NCBI GenBank assembly: GCA_025997935.1 | Contig: BNVG01000067.1 | Location: 1 to 11,088 of the forward strand | From: Synergistales bacterium | GTDB lineage: Bacteria > Synergistota > Synergistia > Synergistales > Aminobacteriaceae | Direction: 5' to 3' | Length of the DNA stretch: 11,088 bases | Shown: positions 1-7,640 of the stretch, in pieces | Position numbering within the stretch: position 1 is the first letter of the stretch | How the letters are laid out: each line of letters opens with the position of its first letter | Program-made: the position numbers and the translations under genes | The notes under the pieces: generated by a model | Databases searched by the model: none | Seen by the model: only the letters and a program-made list of their open reading frames with translations | What the model was told of the DNA's origin: nothing

Positions 1-141
1 GCGCGCCCGTACAAGATACCGTTCAGCGCCAACGACGCTAAACTGATAATCGAGCAAGGAAAAGGAACCCATTTCGATCCGACGCTTGTCGAGGTGTTCC
101 AAACGGTAGCGGATCAATTTGCCGAAATCGCGAGAAGCTAA
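1..141 (+). CDS. HD-GYP domain protein, C-terminal end only (cut by window edge)
   Basis: This is the last 46 codons and TAA stop of a gene that begins left of the window; frame 1 is open from the first base. The visible peptide contains RPYK and then GKGTHFDP followed by LVEVF, which is the signature end of HD-GYP domains that hydrolyse cyclic di-GMP. It matches the C-terminus of the REC-HD-GYP protein at 3096-4184 at about 28 of 46 positions, and the two genes share an identical 20-base run (58-77 and 4097-4116), so they are paralogs. The missing N-terminus is probably also a receiver domain, by analogy with that paralog, but this cannot be seen. The catalytic HD and GYP motifs lie outside the window. 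It sits 95 bp upstream of the hybrid kinase on the same strand and may share its operon. Confidence 0.9.
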   Translation, partial: ARPYKIPFSANDAKLIIEQGKGTHFDPTLVEVFQTVADQFAEIARS

Positions 142-236
142 GCGGTACCGCCTGAGGAGGCCGCGGCGTAGGCGCCGTTATCTGAGTATTCGTCGAGCAG
201 GGATTGTCAGAATCGATCCGCAAGGGGTGGGATGCT
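142..236. other. Intergenic spacer with palindrome and small hairpin
   Basis: This spacer separates the HD-GYP fragment from the kinase. It begins with the perfect 10-bp palindrome GCGGTACCGC (142-151), directly after the stop codon. A short GC-rich hairpin follows at 163-178, with five Watson-Crick pairs, one terminal G-T pair and a TAGG loop. No T-run follows it, so a Rho-independent terminator is not supported. A GAGGAGG sequence at 154-160 looks like a ribosome binding site, but no start codon lies at a useful distance. I found no convincing promoter, so the kinase is probably co-transcribed with the gene upstream. Confidence 0.4.
222..227 (+). promoter_or_regulatory. Ribosome binding site that sets the kinase start
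   Basis: AAGGGG lies 9 nt before the ATG at 237. The longer in-frame option, TTG at 204, has purines touching the start codon with no usable spacing. The ATG at 237 also puts the first transmembrane helix close to the N-terminus, as expected for this kinase type. Confidence 0.6.
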
Positions 237-3083
237 ATGTCAATTCGTATTAAGGTTATTTTTATTATCATTCTGATGACCGTAATGATTATCGTATTCG
301 CTATTGGAACTGGACAGGTTTTTGTCCGGAGCAACCTTGAGCAGACCATCGAAAACGACATGTACGTTGTGGCGAGACTCGCGGACAGGGTTATCACCAC
401 AGAAATTGATTTGCTCAAGGCCGACGCCGCCACAGTGGCGCAGCATATTATCAACGCCCCCGAAGACGACCTTCGCAGAATTTTGAAGGAGCAACTCGAA
501 GCCTATGATAAGTTTATCGGGCTGACGGTTGTCGACCGTAGTGGCATCGTGGCGTCGCTCGGTATGCCCGAAACGCGTGAGCTTGTGGGTGAGAGCGAGT
601 ACATTGCGAGAGCCTTCGCCGGAGAATCGGTCATTTCCACCACCAGAAACACTCCGACCGGAGAGTTGGTGTTTCACGTCTGCGTGCCTATGGAAGGGCG
701 CGTTCTGTCAGCGGCTATTCCGGGTTTGCTTTTCAGCGATATTATCTCCAGGTTTAAGATATGGGAGACGGGCAACATCTTTATAGTGGACAAAGCCGGA
801 ACCCTCTTGGCCAATGTGCGCGATAGCTTTGTGCTGGAACGGTACAATTTTATACAAAAAGCGAAAACGGACAGTAGATATAAAGGACTTGGCTATACCA
901 TCAGCCGTATGACCGAGGGGCGCCCCGGCACGGGAAGATATGTCTTTGACGATGTGGAGCGGCTTTGCGTCTACGGGCCGATTACGGGTTCAAGAGTCGG
1001 CTGGGCGGTTGGCGTGGCCGCGCCGCTCAATGAAAGCCCGATTCATAATGTGCGCGTCGGCCTTCTGTTTGTCGGACTCGTGAGCTTTGGGCTGAGCGTT
1101 GTGGTAGCGTTTTTCGCTTCCAATATTATCGCGCGTCCCTATCAAAAAATAAGCGCGCTCGCGGAAACGCTTAAAACACAGGCTCAGGATCTCGCGACGG
1201 CGCGGGAGGAAGCCGTCGCGAGCACGGAAGCGAAATCCGACTTTTTGGCAAATATGAGCCATGAAATGCGTACGCCGCTCAACGCCATAATAGGCCTCTC
1301 GGAGCTGACGCTCGATTCCGGAGATTTGGACGAAATCGTACAGGAAAATTTGGAAAAAATATATAACTCGGGCGTAACGCTGCTCAGCCTCATCAATGAC
1401 ATATTGGACATCTCGAAGATAGAATCCGGGAAGTTCGAGCTTATCCCGGTCGAATACGACATCCCGAGCCTTATCAACGATACCGTCACCCTCAATATCG
1501 TGCGTATAGGCTCCAAGCCCATCACCCTCAATCTAAATATAGACGAGCGTATGCCGAGCGTGCTTGTAGGGGACGAACTGCGCGTCAAGCAGATTTTCAA
1601 CAATCTTCTGAGCAACGCTTTCAAATATACAAGGGAGGGCAGAGTGGACTGGCTAATCTCCTGCGAGCGGGACGGAGACAGCACATGGTTGGTGTCGAGC
1701 GTAAAAGACAGCGGTATCGGCATCCGCCCGGAGGATTTGGAAAAACTCTTCTCTGAATACAACCAGGTGGATACAAAGAGCAACCGTAAAATCGAGGGCA
1801 CGGGCCTCGGCCTCTCCATCTGCAAAAACATGGTGGAGCTGATGGACGGCAGTGTCACGGTGGAAAGCGAGTACGGAAAGGGCAGTACGTTTACAGTGCG
1901 TATGAAGCAGGGCAATGTGGACTGCGCTCCCATTGGTTCGGAAGTTGTCGAAAATCTCAAAAACTTCCACTATTCCGACCATAGGCGCGACAGAAGCGCA
2001 AAATTAGTGCGCGCTCATATTCCTTACGCCGCCGTGTTGGTCGTGGACGACGTGCTGACGAACTTAGACGTAGCGAAGGGAATGATGAAGCCCTACGGGA
2101 TGCGAGTAGACTGCGTGACCAGCGGCCCGGCCGCCATCGAAGCCATCCGCAATGGCAAAGTCAAGTACAACGCCGTCTTTATGGATCACATGATGCCCGG
2201 CATGGACGGCATAGAGGCCACCCGGATTATACGCGAGGAGATAGGGACGGATTACGCGCGTAATGTGCCTGTCATAGCCCTGACCGCCAACGCCATAGCT
2301 GGCAACGAGGAAATGTTCCTCAACAAAGGCTTTCAGGCGTTTCTCTCCAAACCTATCGACATTATGCGTATGGACGCCGCCATCAACTACTGGGTGCGCG
2401 ATAAGGATCTGGAAAAACAGATAGCAAAAGAAGCCCGGGACGCGAACCCGAACGAACCTGACACGAACGCCGAAAATGACGGCGATGTCGATATCGACCT
2501 CTCCAAACTGAGCGTGGACGGGCTTGATATGGAACAGGGGCTCAAGCGTTTTAGCGGCGACAGGAAAATCTATCTGAATGTTTTGCGATCTTACACGCAG
2601 AATACGCCGCCTTTGCTGAGCCAGATGCGCGAGTATAAGCGGCAAGACCTGCCAAACTACGCTATTGTCGTGCACGGAATAAAAAGCTCGAGCCGCAGTA
2701 TCGGCGCGGGTTCGATTGGAAAACGTGCCGAGGCTTTGGAAATGGCGGCGAAAGCTGGCGACTTAGCGTTTGTCGAAGCGGGAAACGATGATTTCATCAA
2801 GGCCATCCAAACCTTGCTCGCTGATTTATCCACTGTGCTACAAGTCATTGCGGAAAAAAAACCCAAACCCAGAAAAGCGGAGCCGGACGCGGACGCGCTG
2901 GCCGACTTAATGGAAGCCTGCAAGAGTTTTGATCCCGACGGAGTGGAGAGCGCTATGAACATCTTAGAAAGCTATGAATACGACTCCCGCGGCGAGCTGG
3001 TGGAATGGATAAGGTCGCAGATAGCCGTAACGGGATTCAAGCAAATTGTGAAACGTCTGTCAGAGGAAGCAACGAGCGCATAA
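237..3083 (+). CDS. Membrane hybrid sensor histidine kinase (Cache-HisKA-HATPase-REC-HPt)
   Basis: This 948-residue kinase senses an external ligand and passes phosphate through its own receiver and HPt domains. Transmembrane helix 1 (about 5-29) and helix 2 (about 273-294) flank a periplasmic or extracellular region of about 240 residues that looks like a double Cache domain. A linker helix leads to the H-box [10 protein letters not shown] with His342. The ATPase follows, with N-box around Asn460, DSGIGI near 491-496, and GTGLGL at 521-526. The receiver domain has Asp604 and Asp605, phospho-acceptor Asp650 in [11 protein letters not shown], and Lys705. A linker rich in Asp, Asn and Glu leads to the HPt domain with His813 in VHGIKSSSR. 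About 70 further residues of unassigned C-terminal tail end the protein. All catalytic residues appear intact. The gene stops 12 bp before the REC-HD-GYP gene, its likely phosphate acceptor. The ligand is unknown. The ATG at 237 is preferred over TTG at 204 because of its ribosome binding site. Confidence 0.95.
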   Translation: MSIRIKVIFIIILMTVMIIVFAIGTGQVFVRSNLEQTIENDMYVVARLADRVITTEIDLLKADAATVAQHIINAPEDDLRRILKEQLEAYDKFIGLTVVDRSGIVASLGMPETRELVGESEYIARAFAGESVISTTRNTPTGELVFHVCVPMEGRVLSAAIPGLLFSDIISRFKIWETGNIFIVDKAGTLLANVRDSFVLERYNFIQKAKTDSRYKGLGYTISRMTEGRPGTGRYVFDDVERLCVYGPITGSRVGWAVGVAAPLNESPIHNVRVGLLFVGLVSFGLSVVVAFFASNIIARPYQKISALAETLKTQAQDLATAREEAVASTEAKSDFLANMSHEMRTPLNAIIGLSELTLDSGDLDEIVQENLEKIYNSGVTLLSLINDILDISKIESGKFELIPVEYDIPSLINDTVTLNIVRIGSKPITLNLNIDERMPSVLVGDELRVKQIFNNLLSNAFKYTREGRVDWLISCERDGDSTWLVSSVKDSGIGIRPEDLEKLFSEYNQVDTKSNRKIEGTGLGLSICKNMVELMDGSVTVESEYGKGSTFTVRMKQGNVDCAPIGSEVVENLKNFHYSDHRRDRSAKLVRAHIPYAAVLVVDDVLTNLDVAKGMMKPYGMRVDCVTSGPAAIEAIRNGKVKYNAVFMDHMMPGMDGIEATRIIREEIGTDYARNVPVIALTANAIAGNEEMFLNKGFQAFLSKPIDIMRMDAAINYWVRDKDLEKQIAKEARDANPNEPDTNAENDGDVDIDLSKLSVDGLDMEQGLKRFSGDRKIYLNVLRSYTQNTPPLLSQMREYKRQDLPNYAIVVHGIKSSSRSIGAGSIGKRAEALEMAAKAGDLAFVEAGNDDFIKAIQTLLADLSTVLQVIAEKKPKPRKAEPDADALADLMEACKSFDPDGVESAMNILESYEYDSRGELVEWIRSQIAVTGFKQIVKRLSEEATSA

Positions 3084-3095
3084 GGAGGGATTTTT

Positions 3096-4184
3096 ATGAA
3101 ATACGCATCTGAAAAAAGTGAACATAAAAAGATTTTACTCGTCGACGACAATATAACGAACTTGACCGTGGGCAGGGACATACTCAAGGAGAAATACAAG
3201 GTTTACCCTGTACCTTCGGCTGAGACGATGTTTGACCTGCTGCAAAGCGTAGTCCCCGATATGATCTTGCTGGACATTGAAATGCCTGACGTAGACGGCT
3301 ACGCAGCTATCAGACAGCTGAAAAGCGATTCGCGTTTTGACGAAATCCCAGTCATATTCCTAACCTCCAAAACTGACGAGGGCAGCGAGCTGGAGGGATT
3401 GAGTCTCGGCGCCATTGATTATGTGACAAAGCCGTTTTCCGCTCCGCTTTTACTGAAGCGTATCGAGAACCATCTCTTTACCGAAACGCAAAAACAGCAG
3501 TTGAAGGAATTTAGTAGCAGTTTAGAGGATATGGTAGAACGGAAAACCGCGCAAATAATCAATCTGCAAAACGCGGTGATGAGTACGATAGCCGACTTGG
3601 TGGAGTTCCGTGACGACGTGACGGGCGGACATGTTTCCCGCACGCAAAAATATCTGAAGCTCTTATTGGATAAACTGATCAAGGAAAACATTTATACGGA
3701 TGAAATGTCCGGATGGGACATGAATTATCTGCTCCAGTCGGCGCAACTACACGACGTCGGCAAAATCGCCATAAGCGACATGATACTGAACAAACCGGGC
3801 AAACTCACCCAGGAAGAGTTCAACATCATGAAAACCCATACCACAATAGGTATGGAAGCCATCAAAAAAATTGAACAGAACACTGATGAACACGCTTTTT
3901 TGCGCCACGCGAGGCGGATTGTCGGTACGCACCATGAAAAATGGGACGGTTCGGGGTATCCGTCATGTTTGAAGGGGGAAAACATTCCGTTGGAAGGGCG
4001 TCTGATGGCCATAGCCGACGTTTACGACGCGCTCATCTCAACGCGTCCGTACAAGAGACCGCTCAGCACCGACGAGTCCAAGCGGATAATCGAGTACGGA
4101 AAAGGAACCCATTTCGACCCGATTCTGGTAGACGCGTTTTCCGAGGTCGCGGATCGGTTCGCGATAGTAGCGAGAGACATATGA
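3096..4184 (+). CDS. Response regulator with HD-GYP output (predicted c-di-GMP phosphodiesterase)
   Basis: This 362-residue cytoplasmic protein has an N-terminal receiver domain (about 11-128) with Asp17 and Asp18, phospho-acceptor Asp60 in LLDIEMPDVDG, and Lys112. A helical, probably coiled-coil linker (about 130-165) joins it to an HD-GYP domain. Visible metal and active-site motifs are GGHVSRT with His179, the HD pair His219-Asp220 followed by VGKIAI, the His279-His280 pair, DGSGYP at 284-289, and ADVYDAL from 307. Known HD-GYP enzymes with these motifs break c-di-GMP to pGpG or GMP, and phosphorylation of the receiver usually controls them. The start is supported by AAGGAGG overlapping the kinase stop codon, 6 nt upstream of the ATG. 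The 12-bp gap implies co-transcription with the kinase. The C-terminus is a paralog of the fragment at 1-141. It has no DNA-binding domain, so its output should be the second messenger rather than direct transcription. Confidence 0.95.
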   Translation: MKYASEKSEHKKILLVDDNITNLTVGRDILKEKYKVYPVPSAETMFDLLQSVVPDMILLDIEMPDVDGYAAIRQLKSDSRFDEIPVIFLTSKTDEGSELEGLSLGAIDYVTKPFSAPLLLKRIENHLFTETQKQQLKEFSSSLEDMVERKTAQIINLQNAVMSTIADLVEFRDDVTGGHVSRTQKYLKLLLDKLIKENIYTDEMSGWDMNYLLQSAQLHDVGKIAISDMILNKPGKLTQEEFNIMKTHTTIGMEAIKKIEQNTDEHAFLRHARRIVGTHHEKWDGSGYPSCLKGENIPLEGRLMAIADVYDALISTRPYKRPLSTDESKRIIEYGKGTHFDPILVDAFSEVADRFAIVARDI

Positions 4185-4227
4185 CCGCCGACGACTTGAT
4201 GAGGAAGTTGCGTATATATTTATGATT

Positions 4228-6786
4228 TTATTCTATGAGTTTCAAGGACACCGCTATGCGTATCGCGTCTAAGACGTTCTCCGCTCCCAATTTCGCATAA
4301 ATCGCTTGTAGCGTCGAGCTTATCGTGTTTATAGACAGATCCTGGTTCGAGGCAATCTCCGCTCTTGAAAGTCCGTGAGACAGATCGGCCAATACCTTCA
4401 GTTCTTTGTCCGTGAGGCTCGGTTCGTTCTCTAAACGGTTGTCTCTTTTGTATTCCGAGATTACCCAGGCGAGATTTTTAGCGTAAGTGGACGCGCGAAC
4501 GTGAATTTTTTTCAACCATTCCCGGGGTATCCCGCAACGCGCGTCTTTCATGGCCGCGCCTGTGAGGGTACGCATGTCGTTGCCTTTCTCGATAAAGAAC
4601 ATATCCAAGGAGTTGGGATACGCAAGGTCGTAAGCGGCCTTCAACGATTTTATCGCCTCCGGCCTTTCCTTGATGTGGTACTGACATATAGCCGTCAGCG
4701 CCTTTCGTTCTATTTGCCCAAACAAAAAGGCCCCCGCACGGTATTTATCTCTCTGGTTTTCAAGTAAAACCAACAACTCGTGGTATTTTTTTGTGACTAA
4801 AAAGTATTTTGTCGATACCATATTTTCCTGTCCGCGTCTTGGAGAGTCCATGTCGTCTTCGTAAAAGGCGTTTTTCAGCCACTGAGCCGCCCGACCGTCC
4901 TGCCGAATTGTTATGTAATACCAGCCCATTGCTATGTCGTACAAATTATAACGCTTTGCGTATTCCGAGTTCTCTAACTGTAGCTCCAATTGTTTGCAGA
5001 CGGCTTGAATTTCAGGATAGCTTCCCGTGGCTATGCCGACTCGCAGCAGGAAAAAAAGCGCCCTGTTCTCAATTTCATACTGCTCTTTTTCGCGGGCTTT
5101 GCATAACGCGGCATGAGCAAATCGCAAACAGTTTTTCATATCGCTTTTGAAATAAGCCGTTTCGGCTTTCAGGAGGTCGTCTAAGCCCCACATGCACCCG
5201 TTTATCGTGTGCGATACGTAGGGTATCGACTTTTCGACGGCCTCGATAAATTTTTCGATATGACCTTTTTCCGGCGCGCCGACCCGGCAGGCGCAGGCGC
5301 CTACGGCAAAAATCCTTATGGGACCCTTTATTGTGTGTTCGCTCAGTGAAAAATACTCGTCGCTTTTTTGAAAGTAACGCCAGAATTTGTCGTCATGAGC
5401 GTACAGGTAGTTATAATAATGCGCGAACCCCACATTGTTGTAGGCGCCGAATAAAAGTCGGCAGGTAAACCGCGTCCTGGGCATGGCTTCAAACTTTTCT
5501 ATTATCACGTTTAATTCGGCGAGAGCCTCGTCGAACCTTCCGAGATATTCAAGAAGGCGCGTGTATATGAGACACAGCGTATCGCTTTTTTCGTACGCGT
5601 CGCTCGGGATTCTTTTGATTACCTCTAAGAGGTACAGAGCGGTTTTATGCGGTAGCGCCGTCGGAAGCGCGTAAATACTCTTCGCGATTGTCTCGTAATC
5701 GCAGGCCTTTTCAGAGTAGCGTATGGCGTCCATTATATAGTTATTTTTAACGCACCAGGCGGCGGCTTTTATGTACAGTCTGCGTTTCTCGTCCTCCGCT
5801 AAAACGCCTTGCTTTTGGCGTAAAAACTCTAAAAACAAATAATTGATTCGGTAGACGTTCAGGAAAGAGTCATATCGTATAAACGAGCTGAGCTTGTCTA
5901 TCTCGGCCTTGAGCGCGGCGTCGGAGGAGAGCTCTTTTATGACGCCCGGCGATATATATTCAACCAGCGATAACTTAATTAAAAGATTCTGCGATTCTTC
6001 CGACATACCCGAAAATATTTCGCTCTCGATAAGTTTGAAAATGTTCAGCTTCATCGCGTAGATGGCGTAAATCTCGCGAGTCGGCGTTTTTTTGAGGGAC
6101 ATGCCCGCCAGAGCAACGGCAAATGCCCAGCCTTCCGTGCTGGCGCAGATATTGGACAGGGTTTGCGGGGTCAGGTTTATGTTTTGCGTTTGAAAATAGC
6201 TCTGTATCTCGTCTTTGGTGAAACGCAAAGAGTCCTCGTCGATATGGGCGACGACGCCTTTTGACAATAACCTCACCGTATTGATGGCGGGCTCACTTCT
6301 TGATATAATTATCATGGTCATATTGGGCAAAAGCGCGTCGGCGGTTCGTTGCATAAACCGCAACACGGACGAGTCCTCTATCAGGTGAAAATCGTCGAAC
6401 ACCAAGACGTACTTCACGTTACCCGCCATTTCATCCTCGGGTATGGTCGCGTATCCGTCAAACTGACTTTCGCTTTCAGGAAAATCTATTTCCGATATTC
6501 TGGTCGCGAGTCTCGTGTTGAGCTTTGAGAAGGTGTGGGTGTAGTTCTCCCAAAATCTCGAACACAGATTGTCCCGCTTGGAAAGCTGCACCCACAAGGT
6601 AACGGCGTTGTATCTCTTCAAAAAATAAGATACGGCTTCAGTTTTTCCATAACCCGCTCCCGCTACGACGGTAACAATGGTTTTTTGCAAGGCTTTTTCC
6701 AGCAGATCGTGAATACGTTGCCTGTCTATGCGGACTTCATTGTCTGTAATAACTGGCATATCGCTGTGAAAAAAATGATTTTGCAT
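4228..6786 (-). CDS. MalT-like LuxR-family transcriptional regulator with STAND ATPase
   Basis: This 852-residue protein has the layout of MalT-type regulators. The N-terminal NTPase carries Walker A GAGYGKT (43-49) and a Walker B-like strand YVLVFDDFH (126-134), followed by IIISRSEP. A long helical middle region, about residues 230-780, resembles the TPR-like effector-sensing part of MalT relatives. The last 65 residues form a LuxR/FixJ helix-turn-helix with LTDKELKVL, LSRAEIA, LSINTIS and YAKLGA. Such proteins are known to oligomerise with ATP and an inducer and then activate target promoters. The inducer and targets here are unknown. No receiver domain is present, so it is not a two-component regulator. 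The ATG at 6786 is chosen over one at 6807 because GGGAG lies 8 nt upstream, while the 6807 start has no ribosome binding site. It converges with the HD-GYP gene (43 bp apart) and diverges from the tetR-like gene. Confidence 0.9.
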   Translation of the reverse strand: MQNHFFHSDMPVITDNEVRIDRQRIHDLLEKALQKTIVTVVAGAGYGKTEAVSYFLKRYNAVTLWVQLSKRDNLCSRFWENYTHTFSKLNTRLATRISEIDFPESESQFDGYATIPEDEMAGNVKYVLVFDDFHLIEDSSVLRFMQRTADALLPNMTMIIISRSEPAINTVRLLSKGVVAHIDEDSLRFTKDEIQSYFQTQNINLTPQTLSNICASTEGWAFAVALAGMSLKKTPTREIYAIYAMKLNIFKLIESEIFSGMSEESQNLLIKLSLVEYISPGVIKELSSDAALKAEIDKLSSFIRYDSFLNVYRINYLFLEFLRQKQGVLAEDEKRRLYIKAAAWCVKNNYIMDAIRYSEKACDYETIAKSIYALPTALPHKTALYLLEVIKRIPSDAYEKSDTLCLIYTRLLEYLGRFDEALAELNVIIEKFEAMPRTRFTCRLLFGAYNNVGFAHYYNYLYAHDDKFWRYFQKSDEYFSLSEHTIKGPIRIFAVGACACRVGAPEKGHIEKFIEAVEKSIPYVSHTINGCMWGLDDLLKAETAYFKSDMKNCLRFAHAALCKAREKEQYEIENRALFFLLRVGIATGSYPEIQAVCKQLELQLENSEYAKRYNLYDIAMGWYYITIRQDGRAAQWLKNAFYEDDMDSPRRGQENMVSTKYFLVTKKYHELLVLLENQRDKYRAGAFLFGQIERKALTAICQYHIKERPEAIKSLKAAYDLAYPNSLDMFFIEKGNDMRTLTGAAMKDARCGIPREWLKKIHVRASTYAKNLAWVISEYKRDNRLENEPSLTDKELKVLADLSHGLSRAEIASNQDLSINTISSTLQAIYAKLGAENVLDAIRIAVSLKLIE

Positions 6787-6794
6787 GATCTTCA

Positions 6795-6799
6795 CTCCC
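6795..6799 (-). promoter_or_regulatory. Ribosome binding site that sets the LuxR-type gene start
   Basis: On the - strand this reads GGGAG, 8 nt before the ATG at 6786. The upstream in-frame ATG at 6807 is preceded by no purine-rich motif, so 6786 is the better start and seven residues are dropped from the longest reading frame. Confidence 0.6.
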
Positions 6800-6815
6800 G
6801 TGACCATTTGAGAAC

Positions 6816-6825
6816 TGAACGTTCA
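6816..6825. promoter_or_regulatory. Candidate operator: perfect palindrome TGAACGTTCA
   Basis: This is a perfect 10-bp inverted repeat. Allowing one mismatched pair, the symmetry extends to 16 bp (6813-6828). It falls roughly 11-20 bp past the -10 box of the predicted LuxR-type gene promoter, about where a repressor would block initiation or early elongation. TetR-family proteins bind palindromes of this kind and usually bind next to their own gene, so the adjacent TetR-type protein is the first candidate. Autoregulation by another factor is also possible. Confidence 0.45.
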
Positions 6826-6835
6826 TTTATTTGAT

Positions 6836-6864
6836 ATTATAACAAATTGTCTGAATAGTTTGAC
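6836..6864 (-). promoter_or_regulatory. Predicted sigma-70 type promoter of the LuxR-type gene
   Basis: The - strand carries a consensus -10 TATAAT (6836-6841). The -35 at 17 bp spacing is GTCAAA (6859-6864), which matches consensus at only three positions. Transcription would start near 6828-6830, giving a leader of about 43 nt. The weak -35 would suit a promoter that depends on an activator, but that is inference. Confidence 0.5.
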
Positions 6865-6900
6865 GTATTTTAGAGTATATAATCAAAAAATAATTAAATT

Positions 6901-6930
6901 TTGACCGGTGGTAGTTTGGCTCTTTATGTA
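6901..6930 (+). promoter_or_regulatory. Possible promoter of the tetR-like operon
   Basis: TTGACC (6901-6906) is a good -35, followed after 18 bp by TATGTA (6925-6930), a poor -10. An alternative is the consensus TATAAT at 6878-6883, which has no recognisable -35 at 15-19 bp. Either would lead into the TTG start at 6956. The choice cannot be made by eye. Confidence 0.3.
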
Positions 6931-6955
6931 CAAAACATCGGGGGGTAGCTAAAAA

Positions 6956-7630
6956 TTGGATAAAGACTGTAAGAGGAATATCAAGAATTTCGAGATTCTG
7001 GGGCAACAGTATGTCTTGCCTTATGCTACCAGCGAAAACCATACGCAAGATAATATTTTGATAGAGGCCACAGTGCTTTTTGCCCTGCATGGATACAGCG
7101 CCGTGAGTATAAAGGACATTGCCGCGAAAGTGAGCGTTACGCCCGGCGCGCTGTATAACTATTTCGGCAGCAAGGAAGACCTGTGGGACGCGGTCATCGA
7201 CCACGCGATGCGGCTGTACCATTTATACTACGATAAACTCGACGAGGCGCTCGCCAATACAAAATCCTTTGACGAAGTCTTAGACATTATGTTTCTCGAA
7301 CCCACACAGATGAAAAACATGTTTACCTGCTACGCGTTCGGGCTGATTCAGACGGAGCAGTTCAGGAACGCTCGCGCGGGGGACATTGTCTGCGGGACTT
7401 TTTTGGAATACGGCATAAACTTTACCAAAAAATGGTTCAACAGATGTGTCGAACGTGGTTTTGTGCGGCCATTCGACGCAGAGCTTGTAGCGACGCTTTT
7501 TATGCACGACGTAATGATAGGGATTAACCTCAAGGTACATGAAAGTTTAGGCCGGAAGATTCCCTACGACATCACAGAGATGTTCAAGGCTTTGCGGCAA
7601 CTCATTCTGCGCTTGGTAGAGAAATGCTGA
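6956..7630 (+). CDS. TetR/AcrR-family transcriptional regulator
   Basis: This 224-residue protein has a TetR-type N-terminal helix-turn-helix at about 33-79: LIEATVLFALHGYSAVSI, then DIAAKVSVTPGALYNYFGSKEDLW, a very typical recognition region. The remaining helices (about 83-222) would form the dimerisation and ligand-binding domain, whose sequence does not reveal the ligand. The start is TTG at 6956, with a G-rich stretch (6940-6945) about 10 nt upstream. No ATG or GTG lies between it and the helix-turn-helix. This leaves an N-terminal extension of about 30 residues before the first expected helix, longer than usual. An internal TTG at 7016 would give a more normal length but has a poorly placed ribosome binding site. 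As first gene of the operon it probably represses itself and the genes downstream. Confidence 0.9.
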   Translation: MDKDCKRNIKNFEILGQQYVLPYATSENHTQDNILIEATVLFALHGYSAVSIKDIAAKVSVTPGALYNYFGSKEDLWDAVIDHAMRLYHLYYDKLDEALANTKSFDEVLDIMFLEPTQMKNMFTCYAFGLIQTEQFRNARAGDIVCGTFLEYGINFTKKWFNRCVERGFVRPFDAELVATLFMHDVMIGINLKVHESLGRKIPYDITEMFKALRQLILRLVEKC

Positions 7631-7634
7631 GGTG
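7629..7634 (+). promoter_or_regulatory. Ribosome binding site that sets the hydrolase start
   Basis: GAGGTG overlaps the TGA stop of the TetR-type gene and lies 6 nt before the GTG at 7641. The longer option, GTG at 7632, lies inside this motif and has none of its own. Overlap of stop codon and ribosome binding site suggests translational coupling. Confidence 0.65.
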
Positions 7635-7640
7635 TTCAAT

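Larger units (their letters stand above)
6787..6955. other. AT-rich divergent regulatory region
   Basis: This 169-bp non-coding stretch lies between the 5' ends of the LuxR-type gene (- strand) and the TetR-type gene (+ strand). It is far richer in A and T than the flanking genes, especially 6826-6900. It contains a consensus -10 box on the - strand, a second TATAAT on the + strand at 6878-6883, a TTGACC at 6901-6906, and the palindrome TGAACGTTCA at 6816-6825. It is the main regulatory hub of the window. Confidence 0.75.

Noticed and set aside
1184..1960. Long - strand open frame (258 codons) inside the kinase gene
   Set aside because: It lies antisense to the HisKA and ATPase region, has no recognisable domain or ribosome binding site, and the + strand frame has clear motifs throughout.
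2064..2675. 203-codon - strand open frame opposite the receiver and HPt region
   Set aside because: The + strand encodes well-defined REC and HPt domains here. The antisense frame looks like a by-product of codon bias.
4185..4227. Bidirectional terminator between the convergent HD-GYP and LuxR-type genes
   Set aside because: I looked for a GC hairpin followed by T's on either strand and found none in these 43 bases.
6842..6850. ACAAATTGT odd palindrome as a second operator
   Set aside because: It is short, AT-rich and likely by chance in this base composition. Nothing links it to TGAACGTTCA.
6878..6883. TATAAT on the + strand as a firm promoter for the TetR-type gene
   Set aside because: No -35-like hexamer lies at 15-19 bp and no extended -10 TGN is present, so it is mentioned only as an alternative.
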